Shown: positions 49,061-57,792 of the stretch, piece by piece
Layout of the letters: each line of letters starts with the position of its first letter
How positions within the stretch are numbered: the stretch's first letter is position 1
NCBI RefSeq assembly: GCF_000687455.2
Contig: NZ_JGVW01000011.1
Span: 38,218 to 102,217 of the forward strand
Direction: 5' to 3'
Length of the DNA stretch: 64,000 bases
Source of the DNA: Burkholderia sp. lig30
GTDB lineage: Bacteria; Pseudomonadota; Gammaproteobacteria; Burkholderiales; Burkholderiaceae
Notes under the pieces: generated by a model
Seen by the model: only the letters and a program-made list of their open reading frames with translations
Databases searched by the model: none
What the model was told of the DNA's origin: nothing
Program-made: the position numbers and the translations under genes

Positions 49061-49885
49061 ATGTACAGCGTCATCGCCACCGATCTCGACGGCACCTTGC
49101 TCAACGGCGAGCACCAGCTCGATCCCTACACGATCGAGACGGTGCGCCGCCTCGACCGCGACGGACTGCAATTCATCATCGCGACGGGCCGGCACTACGC
49201 GGACGTGACCGGCATCCGGGACGTGCTCGGCATCCGGCCGTACCTGATCACGTCGAACGGCGCGCGTGTCCACGCGCCGGACGACACGATGATCCATGCG
49301 CAGGACATCGAGCCGGCAATCGTGCGGCGCATCGTGCAGCCGGACGTCGCAGGCCCGCACGGCCGCGTGATCGTCAACCTGTTCGCCGATCACGGCTGGC
49401 TGATCGACCGCGATGCCCCGCATCTGCTCGATTTCCACCGGGATTCCGGTTTCGGCTACGACGTGATCGACATGGCGTCGCACGGTGGCTCGGACATCGC
49501 GAAGGTGCTGTACATCGGCGAGCCGGCGGATCTGGCGGCGGTCGCCGCGCGGCTCGGCGCGCTGTTCGGCGATGCGCTCTACGTCACGTACTCGTTGCCC
49601 GACTGCCTGGAAGTGATGGCCGCGAATGTGTCGAAAGGTTGCGCGCTGCGGGCGGTGCTCGAGCGCCTCGGCGTCGGGCGCGACCGTTGCATCGCGTTCG
49701 GCGACAACATGAACGACGTCGACCTGCTCGAAACGGCGGGGCACGCGTTCATGATGCATAACGCGAATCCGGACCTGATCGCCCGTTTGCCGCACATTCC
49801 CCGGATCGGCAACCACTTCGACGCGGGTGTCGCCCGGCACCTGCGCGCGCTGTTCGGGCTGGAAGACGGCTGCGCCGGCCAATGA
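49061..49885 (+). CDS. Cof/YbiV-type HAD-superfamily phosphatase
   Basis: 274 residues. HAD motifs: nucleophile Asp in VIATDLDGTLLNGEHQ (motif I), ATGR (motif II), Lys in SKGCALRAVL (motif III) and GDNMNDVDLLETAGHAFMMHNA (motif IV). The inserted cap domain (about 85-190) is the C2B type of Cof hydrolases, which dephosphorylate sugar phosphates, pyridoxal phosphate or flavin precursors. It follows the kinase by about 190 bp. Substrate unknown. Confidence 0.92.
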   Translation: MYSVIATDLDGTLLNGEHQLDPYTIETVRRLDRDGLQFIIATGRHYADVTGIRDVLGIRPYLITSNGARVHAPDDTMIHAQDIEPAIVRRIVQPDVAGPHGRVIVNLFADHGWLIDRDAPHLLDFHRDSGFGYDVIDMASHGGSDIAKVLYIGEPADLAAVAARLGALFGDALYVTYSLPDCLEVMAANVSKGCALRAVLERLGVGRDRCIAFGDNMNDVDLLETAGHAFMMHNANPDLIARLPHIPRIGNHFDAGVARHLRALFGLEDGCAGQ

Positions 49886-49909
49886 AAAACGGGCGCCAGC
49901 GGCGCCCGT
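49884..49909 (-). terminator. Minus-strand terminator 3' of the HAD gene
   Basis: 9-bp arms ACGGGCGCC (49889-49897) and GGCGCCCGT (49901-49909) with a 3-nt loop. Five A on the plus strand (49884-49888) become a U-run for a transcript on the minus strand. No recognised minus-strand gene ends here, so it may close the candidate small transcript at 49884-50209. Confidence 0.75.
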
Positions 49910-50209
49910 CGAAGAAATCCGCCTCTGTCTTGTTAGACAGCGAGAGGCTCGCTGCTCCTTGCTCGCTTGACCCCGTGGTGGTTTTTTCGCATGAGCGAGC
50001 GAATGGCCGGCAATGCCGGCCTCAGGCCCCGTCGCGCCCCGCCATGAGCGGATGCACGACCCCCGCAATTGCCGCACTGGCCGCCGGTGCAAGCCGGAAG
50101 TTGCCGAATGCTTCCGCTGCACGACGCCGTGAAAGCCTCATGGATCGTCTCGTTCAATGTCCACGCGTGCCGGTTGCGGCGTCCGGATTCACGGTGTGTT
50201 ACCCGGTCG
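49884..50209 (-). ncRNA. Candidate small transcript between promoter and terminator
   Basis: A -10 TATAAT (minus strand, 50221-50216) with TTGTCA 15 bp upstream (50242-50237) faces left, and a good terminator lies about 310 nt downstream (49884-49909). No convincing protein lies between: a TTG-started 74-residue frame at 50157-49933 and an ATG-started 39-residue frame near 50140 have no recognisable motifs. It may be an sRNA or a small-protein mRNA. It is not 6S, tmRNA or RNase P by inspection. Confidence 0.4.
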
Positions 50210-50215
50210 GTCTGG

Positions 50216-50242
50216 ATTATAGGAAACGAATTGGGGTGACAA
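50216..50242 (-). promoter_or_regulatory. Sigma-70-type promoter, minus strand
   Basis: TATAAT (50221-50216) with TTGTCA (50242-50237) at 15-bp spacing; an alternative -35 TTGACT (50249-50244) is 22 bp away. A perfect -10 is uncommon in this GC-rich genome, so it is unlikely to be chance alone. Confidence 0.5.
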
Positions 50243-50437
50243 GAGTCAACGATTGTTAAATTTGAATGGCCGAGACTCCCCTTTTAATTAGAATAAGTCC
50301 GCATTCTTGAAACTTGCGTTCCGGTTAACAATACGAACATTTACTGCCATGTACAGGGTGCCGGTGCGGATTGCGTAACCGATTCCTTGTGTCTAGGCTG
50401 GAATTGCCGGGGCTGAATCTTCAAACAGGGAGCTGAA

Positions 50438-50734
50438 ATGTCTCAATATGCGAAAATCAAGGCGCAGATTGCCGAATTGCAGGCTCAGGCTGACGACGTG
50501 CGACGCCAGGAAGTCGCCGCAGTGATTGCAGACGTGCAACGCATGATCGCCGAGTACGGGCTGACCGCGGAGGATCTGGGGTTCGCCGAGCGTGTGCGCC
50601 GCGGCCGTCCGCCGAAAAAGGCGCCGCTGCCGCCGAAATACCGCGACCCGAAGACGGGAAGCACCTGGAGCGGACGGGGCAAACCGCCGAATTGGATCGC
50701 CGGGAAAAACCGCGACCGTTTTCTGATTGCATAA
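50438..50734 (+). CDS. H-NS-family nucleoid protein (MvaT/Bv3F-like)
   Basis: 98 residues. N-terminal coiled-coil oligomerisation helix (YAKIKAQIAELQAQADDVRRQEVAAVIADVQRMIAEYGLTAEDLGF). The C-terminal DNA-binding domain ends in KYRDPKTGSTWSGRGKPPNWIAGKNRDRFLI, with the GRGKPP AT-hook-like loop typical of H-NS relatives in Burkholderia. It should bind AT-rich, often foreign, DNA and silence it. It lies about 770 bp upstream of flhDC, whose control region is AT-rich. Confidence 0.93.
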   Translation: MSQYAKIKAQIAELQAQADDVRRQEVAAVIADVQRMIAEYGLTAEDLGFAERVRRGRPPKKAPLPPKYRDPKTGSTWSGRGKPPNWIAGKNRDRFLIA

Positions 50735-50755
50735 CCGAATCGGCAATAGCCGCAG

Positions 50756-50790
50756 AGAGCCGCCTGAATTGCGCGGCTCTTTTCCTTTTC
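50756..50790 (+). terminator. Rho-independent terminator of the H-NS-like gene
   Basis: 8-bp arms AGAGCCGC (50756-50763) and GCGGCTCT (50773-50780) followed by a T-rich run (TTTCCTTTTC). Confidence 0.85.
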
Positions 50791-51504
50791 CGGATGGATT
50801 TCCGGCGCGATTTTCGCGCCATCCGCCATCTGTGCCCGCGGCAATGCCGATCGGCATGCGCGGCGTTTCGTCTATTTCCTCGTGGCGTCGCGCCGTGGCC
50901 GTCGCCGTCGCGTTGACGCGCGGGCCGAAGCGGAGGCGATCGCGTCGAGGTTCGTCACGGCAGGCCGCAGCGGCGGTCCACCCGGGATTTCCGGCACACG
51001 AATGGAGGCGTCCACGGACACGCGCGCCGGGCCGCGTCGCCCGGGCACCGCTTTAGCGCTTTGCGATCCATGATCGGGACCGGTCCTGCCGATTTGAGGC
51101 TTTTTTCCGACACTTGGCCCCGGTTTCGCGGTGAAATACGCTTGCGTGCGGGTAGCGGCGGGTGGTTCAAAAAATGACACGAATAGGGGTATTGTTGCGT
51201 ATTCGTGAAAACCCCATATAATTTCCCGTTTTTCGTATTGTCCCTTTCTTTTGCCTGCCTCTTTGGCGCGCTTTCGCCGCCCTTTCCCTACACTCTCCTT
51301 TCAATTTTCCTTGTAGGAAAAACTCCTACACGGTTTACAGACAAATCTTGCGTTGAGCGCGCCACTTCGCTGATACCCGCATAAAAACCGTTTGGCCAAA
51401 ATTCGTTGTAAGACTATAAACGTGCCGATTGCGCGTCGTGAGCCGTGCAACCGAGCAAACGTTTTCATAACACCAAAGGCCTGGGAAAAATTTACGGGGT
51501 AGTC
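50791..51504 (+). other. Long regulatory region upstream of flhD
   Basis: No gene seen. The left part is GC-rich without motifs; from about 51160 it becomes AT-rich and holds the flhD promoter candidate (51195-51222). A leader of about 275 nt would separate promoter from start codon. Confidence 0.6.
51195..51222 (+). promoter_or_regulatory. Sigma-70-type promoter candidate for flhDC
   Basis: TTGCGT (51195-51200), 16-bp spacer, TATAAT (51217-51222). An inverted repeat ACGAATA (51179-51185) / TATTCGT (51200-51206) overlaps the -35 region and could be an operator for a motility regulator. Confidence 0.6.
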
Positions 51505-51825
51505 ATGAGCGCCACCAGCGAAATGCTCAATGAGATCAAAGAGGTCAATCTGTCGTACCTCTTGCTCGCCCAGCGGCTGCTGCGCGAGGACAAAGCGATG
51601 GGAATGTTCCGCATGGGGATTTCCGAAGAACTGGCCGACGTGCTGGCCAGCCTCACTCTCGCGCAGACGGTGAAGCTCGCGGCATCGAACCAGATGCTGT
51701 GCCGCTTTCGCTTCGACGATCACACGCTGCTTGCGTCGCTCGCCGACAAGGGTCGCAGTGCCGTAGTCACGCAAGCCCATTCCGCGATCCTGATGGCCGG
51801 CCAACCGGTCGAAGGCATCCGTTAA
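51505..51825 (+). CDS. flhD: Flagellar master regulator subunit FlhD
   Basis: 106 residues. MSATSEMLNEIKEVNLSYLLLAQRLLREDKAMGMFRMGISEELADVLASLTLAQTVKLAASNQMLCRFRF is typical FlhD. The heterohexamer with FlhC activates class 2 flagellar promoters with sigma-70. Start ATG 51505 is the family N-terminus; upstream in-frame codons look non-coding. flhC follows after 94 bp. Confidence 0.97.
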   Translation: MSATSEMLNEIKEVNLSYLLLAQRLLREDKAMGMFRMGISEELADVLASLTLAQTVKLAASNQMLCRFRFDDHTLLASLADKGRSAVVTQAHSAILMAGQPVEGIR

Positions 51826-51919
51826 ATCCTGTCGCCAGGCGTCTTTTCCGGCGCGCGCACGCGCCGGTTGCGGCGTGCCGGCGTCAGCGACCGACATCGA
51901 GAAGTGAACGGTTAACACT

Positions 51920-52474
51920 ATGGCAACCAAGAGCGTCGTGGTCGAGGTGAAGGAAATCACCCTCGCCATCGAACTGATCGAGCTGGGCGCCCGGCTGCAG
52001 TTGCTGGAGGCAGAGACGAGCCTGTCGCGCGACCGCCTGATCAAGCTGTACAAGGAGCTCAAGGGGGCGTCGCCGCCCAAGGGCATGCTGCCGTTCTCGA
52101 CCGACTGGTTCATGACGTGGCAGCCGAACATCCACTCGTCGCTGTTCTACAACATCTACCGGTTCATGCAGGACCACGGCCGGTGCGAGCCGATCCAGTC
52201 GATCGTGAAGGCATACCGGTTGTACCTGGAGCACGTCGACCTGTCCGGCGACGAAGCGGTGCTGAGCCTGACGCGCGCATGGACGCTCGTGCGCTTCTTT
52301 GATTCCGGGATGCTGCAGATGACGCCGTGCACGCGCTGCGGCGGGCATTTCGTCGCCCACGCGCATGATCCGCATCAAGGTTTCGTCTGTGGTCTGTGCC
52401 AGCCGCCGTCGCGCGCCGGCAAGACGCGCAAGGCCGCTGCGGCGCAGGCCGGGCAGGCGGCGCTTGCCCTGTGA
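51920..52474 (+). CDS. flhC: Flagellar master regulator subunit FlhC
   Basis: 184 residues. The helical body ([71 protein letters not shown]) is followed by the zinc site [30 protein letters not shown] with four cysteines. The C-terminal Ala/Arg/Lys tail is not conserved. It supplies most DNA contacts of the FlhD4C2 activator. Confidence 0.97.
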   Translation: MATKSVVVEVKEITLAIELIELGARLQLLEAETSLSRDRLIKLYKELKGASPPKGMLPFSTDWFMTWQPNIHSSLFYNIYRFMQDHGRCEPIQSIVKAYRLYLEHVDLSGDEAVLSLTRAWTLVRFFDSGMLQMTPCTRCGGHFVAHAHDPHQGFVCGLCQPPSRAGKTRKAAAAQAGQAALAL

Positions 52475-52552
52475 GCGGCGGCTCGATCGCGCACGCGTGC
52501 ATTCTTCTGCGGATTGATGGTTAACACCGCCCGGCGGCATCGCCGCGGGCGC

Positions 52553-52579
52553 CAAAGTTTTCCTGTCGACTGCCGTAAA
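52553..52579 (+). promoter_or_regulatory. Sigma-28 (FliA) promoter of motAB-che
   Basis: CAAAGTTT (52553-52560), 11-nt spacer, GCCGTAAA (52572-52579), a close match to TAAAGTTT-N11-GCCGATAA, ending 46 bp before motA. It implies class 3 expression of motAB and probably the chemotaxis genes behind it. Confidence 0.75.
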
Positions 52580-52625
52580 CCACTTAACGGCGGCCTCCCC
52601 GCCGGTCTTTCGTGAGGGACAGGCA

Positions 52626-53486
52626 GTGCTGATTCTGGTGGGAGTACTCGTGACGATGTTGTCGGTCTTCGGCGGCTATGCGCTGGAAGGCGGGCATCTG
52701 GGCGCATTGATCCAGCCGGTCGAGATGCTGATGATCGTCGGCGCGGGCGTGGGCGCATTCATCCTCGGCAACGGCATCAAGACCATCAAGGCGACGCTGG
52801 GCACGCTGCCGACGCTCTTCAAGGGCTCCAAGTACACGAAGGACCTTTACATGGAGCTGATGGGGCTCCTGTACGTGCTGCTCGCCAAGGCGCGCAAGGA
52901 AGGCACGCTGACGCTCGAAGCCGACATCGACGATCCGGAAAAGAGCCCGATCTTCACCCAGTACCCGATGATCCTCTCGGACAAGCACATCGTCGAATTC
53001 CTCACCGACTACCTGCGGCTGATGGTGGGCGGCAACATGAATGCGTTCGAAATCGAAAGCCTGATGGACGAGGAAATCGAGACGCACCACACGGAAGGCG
53101 AGGGCCCCGTGCATGCGCTGACGCGCGTCGGCGACGGGCTGCCGGCGTTCGGTATCGTCGCAGCGGTGATGGGCGTCGTGCATACGATGGCCTCCGCCGA
53201 CAAGCCGCCCGCGGTGCTCGGCGAGATGATTGCGCAGGCCATGGTCGGCACCTTCCTCGGCATTCTGCTGGCGTACGGCCTGGTCGGGCCGCTCGCGAGC
53301 CTCGCCGAGCAGCGCGTCGCCGAGTCGACCAAGATGTTCCAGTGCATCAAGGTGACGATCCTCGCGAGCCTGAACGGCTACGCGCCGGCGATCGCCGTCG
53401 AGTTCGGCCGCAAGGTGCTGTTCTCGACCGAGCGTCCGTCGTTCGCGGAGCTCGAAGAGCACGTGCGCCGGGTCAAGGCGAAATAA
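52626..53486 (+). CDS. motA: Flagellar motor stator protein MotA
   Basis: 286 residues with four membrane helices (LILVGVLVTMLSVFGGYALEGG; VEMLMIVGAGVGAFILGN; FGIVAAVMGVVHTMAS; IAQAMVGTFLGILLAYGLVGPL). The large cytoplasmic loop contains the Arg/Glu patch that contacts FliG. With MotB it forms the proton channel that powers rotation. Start is GTG 52626, with GAGGGACAGGCA upstream. Confidence 0.95.
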   Translation: MLILVGVLVTMLSVFGGYALEGGHLGALIQPVEMLMIVGAGVGAFILGNGIKTIKATLGTLPTLFKGSKYTKDLYMELMGLLYVLLAKARKEGTLTLEADIDDPEKSPIFTQYPMILSDKHIVEFLTDYLRLMVGGNMNAFEIESLMDEEIETHHTEGEGPVHALTRVGDGLPAFGIVAAVMGVVHTMASADKPPAVLGEMIAQAMVGTFLGILLAYGLVGPLASLAEQRVAESTKMFQCIKVTILASLNGYAPAIAVEFGRKVLFSTERPSFAELEEHVRRVKAK

Positions 53487-53501
53487 CGCGGAGCGCGAAG
53501 C

Positions 53502-54539
53502 ATGAGCAAGAGCAAGGACCGCGCGATCATCGTCAAGCGGGTGGCCCCCCAGAAGCAGGGTCACCATGGAGGCGCATGGAAACTCGCGTACGCGGACTTC
53601 ATGACCGCGATGATGGCGTTCTTCCTGCTGATGTGGCTGCTCAGTTCGGCCACGTCAGTGCAGCTCAAGGGCATTGCCGCCTACTTCAACACGCCGTTGA
53701 AGGTCGCGCTGTTCGGCAGCGGCGACCGCAACTCGACCGACTCGAGCATCGTGCCGGGCGGCGGGCGCGACCTGTCGTCGATGGATGCCGGCACGACGCG
53801 CCGAACCGATGGCTCGACGAACCTCGCGGATCGCACGGCGAAGCAGAACGATGAGGACGCGCGCTCGCAGGCGCAGGGTTCGATCGACCGGCTCGAGCAG
53901 GCGCGCCTGCACGACCTGCAGATCAAGCTGATCTCGGCGATCGAGGCGAATCCGACGCTGCGCCAGTTCAAGCAGCAGATCCGCATCGACTCGACGCTGA
54001 TGGGTCTGCGCATCGAGATCGTCGATACGCAGAAGCGGCCGATGTTCGCGATGTCGAGCGACGCGGTCGAGCCGTACATGCGCGACATCCTGCGCGAGAT
54101 CGGCAAGACGCTCAACGACGTGCCGAACCGCATCATCGTCCAGGGTCACACCGACGCCGTGCCGTACGCGGGCGGCGAGGGCGGCTACAGCAACTGGGAA
54201 CTGTCGGCGGACCGCGCCAACGCGTCGCGCCGCGAGCTGGTCTCGGGCGGCATGGACGAGTCGAAGGTGCTGCGCGTGCTCGGCCTCGCATCAACGCAGA
54301 ACCTGAACAAGGCCGACCCGCTCGATCCGGAAAACCGCCGGATCAGCGTGATCGTGCTGAATCGCAAGTCCGAAGACGCGCTGATGCGCGACGATGCGAC
54401 GACGACCACGCTGTCGTCGGATGCGGCGGGCGCCAAGCTCGCGCAGCAGCTCGCTCCGAACCCGGCGGCCGCGCCCGCGCGCCCGGCGCTCGCAGGCTCC
54501 GCCGTGGCGCTACCCGCGGCCAGCGTGCCCAAACCCTGA
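53502..54539 (+). CDS. motB: Flagellar motor stator protein MotB
   Basis: 345 residues. One membrane helix with the proton-accepting Asp32 (YADFMTAMMAFFLLMWLLSSA). The C-terminal OmpA-like peptidoglycan-binding domain holds VQGHTDAVPYAGGEGGYSNWELSADRANASRREL. The C-terminal 60 or so residues are an Ala/Pro-rich extension. It anchors the stator to the wall. Confidence 0.95.
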   Translation: MSKSKDRAIIVKRVAPQKQGHHGGAWKLAYADFMTAMMAFFLLMWLLSSATSVQLKGIAAYFNTPLKVALFGSGDRNSTDSSIVPGGGRDLSSMDAGTTRRTDGSTNLADRTAKQNDEDARSQAQGSIDRLEQARLHDLQIKLISAIEANPTLRQFKQQIRIDSTLMGLRIEIVDTQKRPMFAMSSDAVEPYMRDILREIGKTLNDVPNRIIVQGHTDAVPYAGGEGGYSNWELSADRANASRRELVSGGMDESKVLRVLGLASTQNLNKADPLDPENRRISVIVLNRKSEDALMRDDATTTTLSSDAAGAKLAQQLAPNPAAAPARPALAGSAVALPAASVPKP

Positions 54540-54554
54540 CGCCCCGAGACAGAC

Positions 54555-54932
54555 ATGATCAGAACCATTCTCGCCATCGACGACTCCGCGACCATGCGTG
54601 CGCTGCTGCAGGCGACGCTCGCGCAGGCGGGCTACGACGTGACCGTCGCGGCCGACGGCGAAATCGGCCTCGACATCGCGTCGTCGGCGGATTTCGACCT
54701 CGTGCTGACCGATCACCACATGCCGGTCAAGAGCGGTCTGGACGTGATCGCTGCGCTGCGCGTGCGTCCCGCTTACGAGTCGACGCCGATCCTTGTGCTG
54801 ACGACCGAGCGCAGCGACGCGTTCAAGGCGGCGGCACGCGAAGTGGGGGCCACCGGCTGGATCGAGAAACCGCTCGATCCAGAGGTGCTGATCGATCTGG
54901 TCGCGACGCTCTCCGCGCCGGCCGCCTCCTGA
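54555..54932 (+). CDS. CheY-like response regulator (first of two)
   Basis: 125 residues, a single receiver domain. Acidic pocket Asp9/Asp10, phospho-acceptor Asp53 in LVLTDHHMPVKSG, Thr in VLTTERSD and Lys in GWIEKPLD. It lies right before cheA. A second CheY lies at 62499, so the two receivers may play different roles (motor output versus phosphate sink). Which one binds FliM cannot be told by eye, though the second matches E. coli CheY better. Confidence 0.9.
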   Translation: MIRTILAIDDSATMRALLQATLAQAGYDVTVAADGEIGLDIASSADFDLVLTDHHMPVKSGLDVIAALRVRPAYESTPILVLTTERSDAFKAAAREVGATGWIEKPLDPEVLIDLVATLSAPAAS

Positions 54933-54965
54933 ATTGAACGCGACGTTTTTACCCGGTGAACCGGC

Positions 54966-57185
54966 ATGACTCTCGATATCACTCAGTTCTACCAGACCTT
55001 CTTCGACGAAGCGGACGAGTTGCTCGCGCAGATGGAACAGCTGCTGCTGAATCTGGACGTCGACGCGCCCGATCCCGAGGACCTGGCCGCGATCTTTCGC
55101 GCCGCGCACTCGATCAAGGGCGGTGCGGCAACGTTCGGCTTCTCCGCGCTCACCGAAACGACCCACATCCTCGAATCGCTGCTCGACCGCGCGCGCAACC
55201 ATGAGCTGACGCTGACCAAGGAAATGGTCGACGCGTTCCTCGAAACCAAGGACGTGCTGTCGGACCAGCTCGCCGACTATCGCGCGAGTGCCGAACCGGA
55301 TGCGGAAGAGGCTGCGGCGATCCGCGCGAAGCTCGAGCGCCTCAGGGCCGCGAGCGGCGGCGCCGCGCCGGCGCCTGCCGCGTCCGCTGCACCTGTCGCG
55401 CCTGCCGCACCGGCGCCCGCCGCCGTCAGCGCGCCCGCCGCGCCGGCGGCAGCCGCGAACGGCGCGCCGGATCACGTCGTCGATCAGGCGATGGAGGCGG
55501 TGCACCCGTCATCGGCCGCGCCCGCGCAACACGCGGCGGACGGCGCGCATCTGAAGATCACGCTGGTCGGCGTGGGCGAGAAGGATCAGGCGCTCCTCAC
55601 CGAGGAGCTGGGCAATCTGGGCACCGTCGTCGGCCAGGAGAAATCGGGCGACGACCTGACGCTGTGGCTCGAATCGGACGTCTCGTCGGACGACATCGTC
55701 GCGGTGTGCTGCTTCGTGATCGACGAAAGCCAGATCCGGATCGGCCGCGGCACGGCGCCGGCCGCGTCCGCTGCGACGGATGCGCCCGCTCAGGCCGCGG
55801 CGCCGGCGGCAGCGCCGGAACCGGCCCCCGTGCCGGCACCCGCGCCCGCACCGGCGGAAGCCGCCGCGCCGCAGCCCGCGCACGATGCGGCGCATGATGC
55901 CGCGACGCAACCGGCGGCCGCCGCCAATCCGCATCACGAGGACCGGCGCGCGCGTCACGGCGCGCAGGCCGCATCGGGTGCCGAAGGCAGCTCGATCCGC
56001 GTCGGCGTCGAGAAGGTCGACCAGCTGATCAACCTGGTCGGCGAGCTGGTGATCACGCAGGCGATGCTCGCGGAAACGACGAGCACATTCGATCCGGCGC
56101 TGCATGACCGCCTCTTCAACGGCATGGCGCAGCTGGAGCGCAACGCGCGCGACCTGCAGGAAGCGGTGATGTCGATCCGGATGATGCCGATGGACTACGT
56201 GTTCAGCCGGTTCCCGCGCGTCGTGCGCGACCTCGCCGGCAAGCTCGGCAAGCAGGTCGAGCTGGTGACGCATGGCCAGGCGACCGAGCTGGACAAGAGC
56301 CTCATCGAACGGATCATCGATCCGCTCACGCACCTCGTGCGCAACAGCCTGGATCACGGCATCGAGACCGTCGACAAGCGGGTCGCGGCAGGCAAGGATG
56401 GGGTCGGCCAGCTGGTGCTGTCGGCCGCTCACCACGGTGGCAACATCGTGATCGAGGTCAGCGACGACGGCGCGGGCCTGAACCGCGAGAAGATTCTCGC
56501 GAAGGCCGCGAAGCAGGGGATGCAGATTTCCGAGAACGTCAGCGACGAGGAGGTCTGGAACCTGATCTTCGCACCGGGCTTCTCGACCGCGGAGAAAGTG
56601 ACGGACGTGTCCGGCCGCGGCGTCGGCATGGACGTCGTCAAGCGCAACATCCAGTCGATGGGCGGTCACGTCGAGATCACGTCGTACGCGGGCAAGGGCA
56701 CCACGACGCGCATCGTGCTGCCGCTCACGCTCGCGATCCTCGACGGGATGTCGGTGAAGATCGGCGGCGAGATCTTCATCCTGCCGCTGAACTTCGTGAT
56801 GGAGTCGCTGCAGCCGGCCGCCGAAGACATCTACACGGTCGGCAACGGCGAGCGCGTCGTGCGCGTGCGCGGCGAATACCTGCCGCTGGTCGCGCTGCAC
56901 GAGATTTTCTCGGTCGACGACGCGCGCACCGACCCGACGCAGGGCATCGTCACGATCATGGAGACGGAAGGCCGCCGATTCGCGATGCTGATCGACGAGC
57001 TGGTCGGCCAGCAGCAGGTGGTCGTGAAGAACCTCGAGACGAACTACCGCAAGGTCCACGGCATCTCGGCGGCGACGATTCTTGGCGACGGCAGCGTCGC
57101 GCTGATCGTCGACGTCGCGGCGCTGAACCGAGAAACCCGTGCGTCCCACGGCGTCACTTCCGGCGCCGAGCTCGCAATTTTATAA
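54966..57185 (+). CDS. cheA: Chemotaxis histidine kinase CheA
   Basis: 739 residues. P1 with phospho-His48 ([17 protein letters not shown]), then an Ala/Pro-rich linker of about 45 residues, the P2 region (about 190-260), a second Ala/Pro linker (about 260-325), P3 dimerisation, and the P4 ATPase domain (N box [12 protein letters not shown]1 DDGAGLN; G2 [26 protein letters not shown]). P5, the CheW-like regulatory domain, runs to the C-terminus. It phosphorylates CheY and CheB. The linkers are longer than in E. coli. Confidence 0.97.
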   Translation: MTLDITQFYQTFFDEADELLAQMEQLLLNLDVDAPDPEDLAAIFRAAHSIKGGAATFGFSALTETTHILESLLDRARNHELTLTKEMVDAFLETKDVLSDQLADYRASAEPDAEEAAAIRAKLERLRAASGGAAPAPAASAAPVAPAAPAPAAVSAPAAPAAAANGAPDHVVDQAMEAVHPSSAAPAQHAADGAHLKITLVGVGEKDQALLTEELGNLGTVVGQEKSGDDLTLWLESDVSSDDIVAVCCFVIDESQIRIGRGTAPAASAATDAPAQAAAPAAAPEPAPVPAPAPAPAEAAAPQPAHDAAHDAATQPAAAANPHHEDRRARHGAQAASGAEGSSIRVGVEKVDQLINLVGELVITQAMLAETTSTFDPALHDRLFNGMAQLERNARDLQEAVMSIRMMPMDYVFSRFPRVVRDLAGKLGKQVELVTHGQATELDKSLIERIIDPLTHLVRNSLDHGIETVDKRVAAGKDGVGQLVLSAAHHGGNIVIEVSDDGAGLNREKILAKAAKQGMQISENVSDEEVWNLIFAPGFSTAEKVTDVSGRGVGMDVVKRNIQSMGGHVEITSYAGKGTTTRIVLPLTLAILDGMSVKIGGEIFILPLNFVMESLQPAAEDIYTVGNGERVVRVRGEYLPLVALHEIFSVDDARTDPTQGIVTIMETEGRRFAMLIDELVGQQQVVVKNLETNYRKVHGISAATILGDGSVALIVDVAALNRETRASHGVTSGAELAIL

Positions 57186-57216
57186 CTCTTGCCATTCATC
57201 CGATTTGGGGGCAAAC

Positions 57217-57750
57217 GTGTCTGCTGAAGTCCAACTGATCAATCCGGCCGCGGCGAACGCGGCAACGAGCCGCCGCGACGCGGAGCAGGGCGATGCGACG
57301 GGCCAGGAGTTTCTCGTCTTCACGCTCGGCGACGAAGAATACGGGATCGACATCCTGAAGGTGCAGGAGATTCGCGGCTACGACAGCGTGACGCGCATCG
57401 CGAACGCGCCTGATTTCATCAAGGGCGTGATCAACCTGCGCGGCATCATCGTGCCGATCGTCGACATGCGGATCAAGTTCCATCTCGGCCGCGTCGAGTA
57501 CGACCACCAGACCGTCGTGATCATCCTGAACGTCGCACATCGCGTCGTCGGGATGGTGGTGGACGGCGTGTCGGACGTGCTGACGCTGACGGCCGACCAG
57601 ATCATGCCCGCGCCGGAATTCGGCGCGACGCTGACGACCGAGTACCTGACCGGCCTCGGCACGGTCGACGGCCGGATGCTGATCCTGATGGACATCGAGA
57701 AGCTGATGACCAGCCGCGAGATGGCGCTGATCGAAACGCTCGGCATGTAA
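57217..57750 (+). CDS. cheW: Chemotaxis coupling protein CheW
   Basis: 177 residues. [58 protein letters not shown] is canonical CheW; the N-terminus has a short extra tail. It links receptors to CheA. Start GTG 57217 follows GGGG; the longer reading frame overlaps cheA and is unlikely. Confidence 0.95.
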   Translation: MSAEVQLINPAAANAATSRRDAEQGDATGQEFLVFTLGDEEYGIDILKVQEIRGYDSVTRIANAPDFIKGVINLRGIIVPIVDMRIKFHLGRVEYDHQTVVIILNVAHRVVGMVVDGVSDVLTLTADQIMPAPEFGATLTTEYLTGLGTVDGRMLILMDIEKLMTSREMALIETLGM

Positions 57751-57792
57751 GCGCGCCGGGCGCCTGGACACAGATATTCGAGGGAATCTGCG

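Noticed and set aside
50438..50734. H-NS-like gene as part of a mobile region
   Set aside because: Composition and neighbours look core; such genes are common and chromosomal in Burkholderia.
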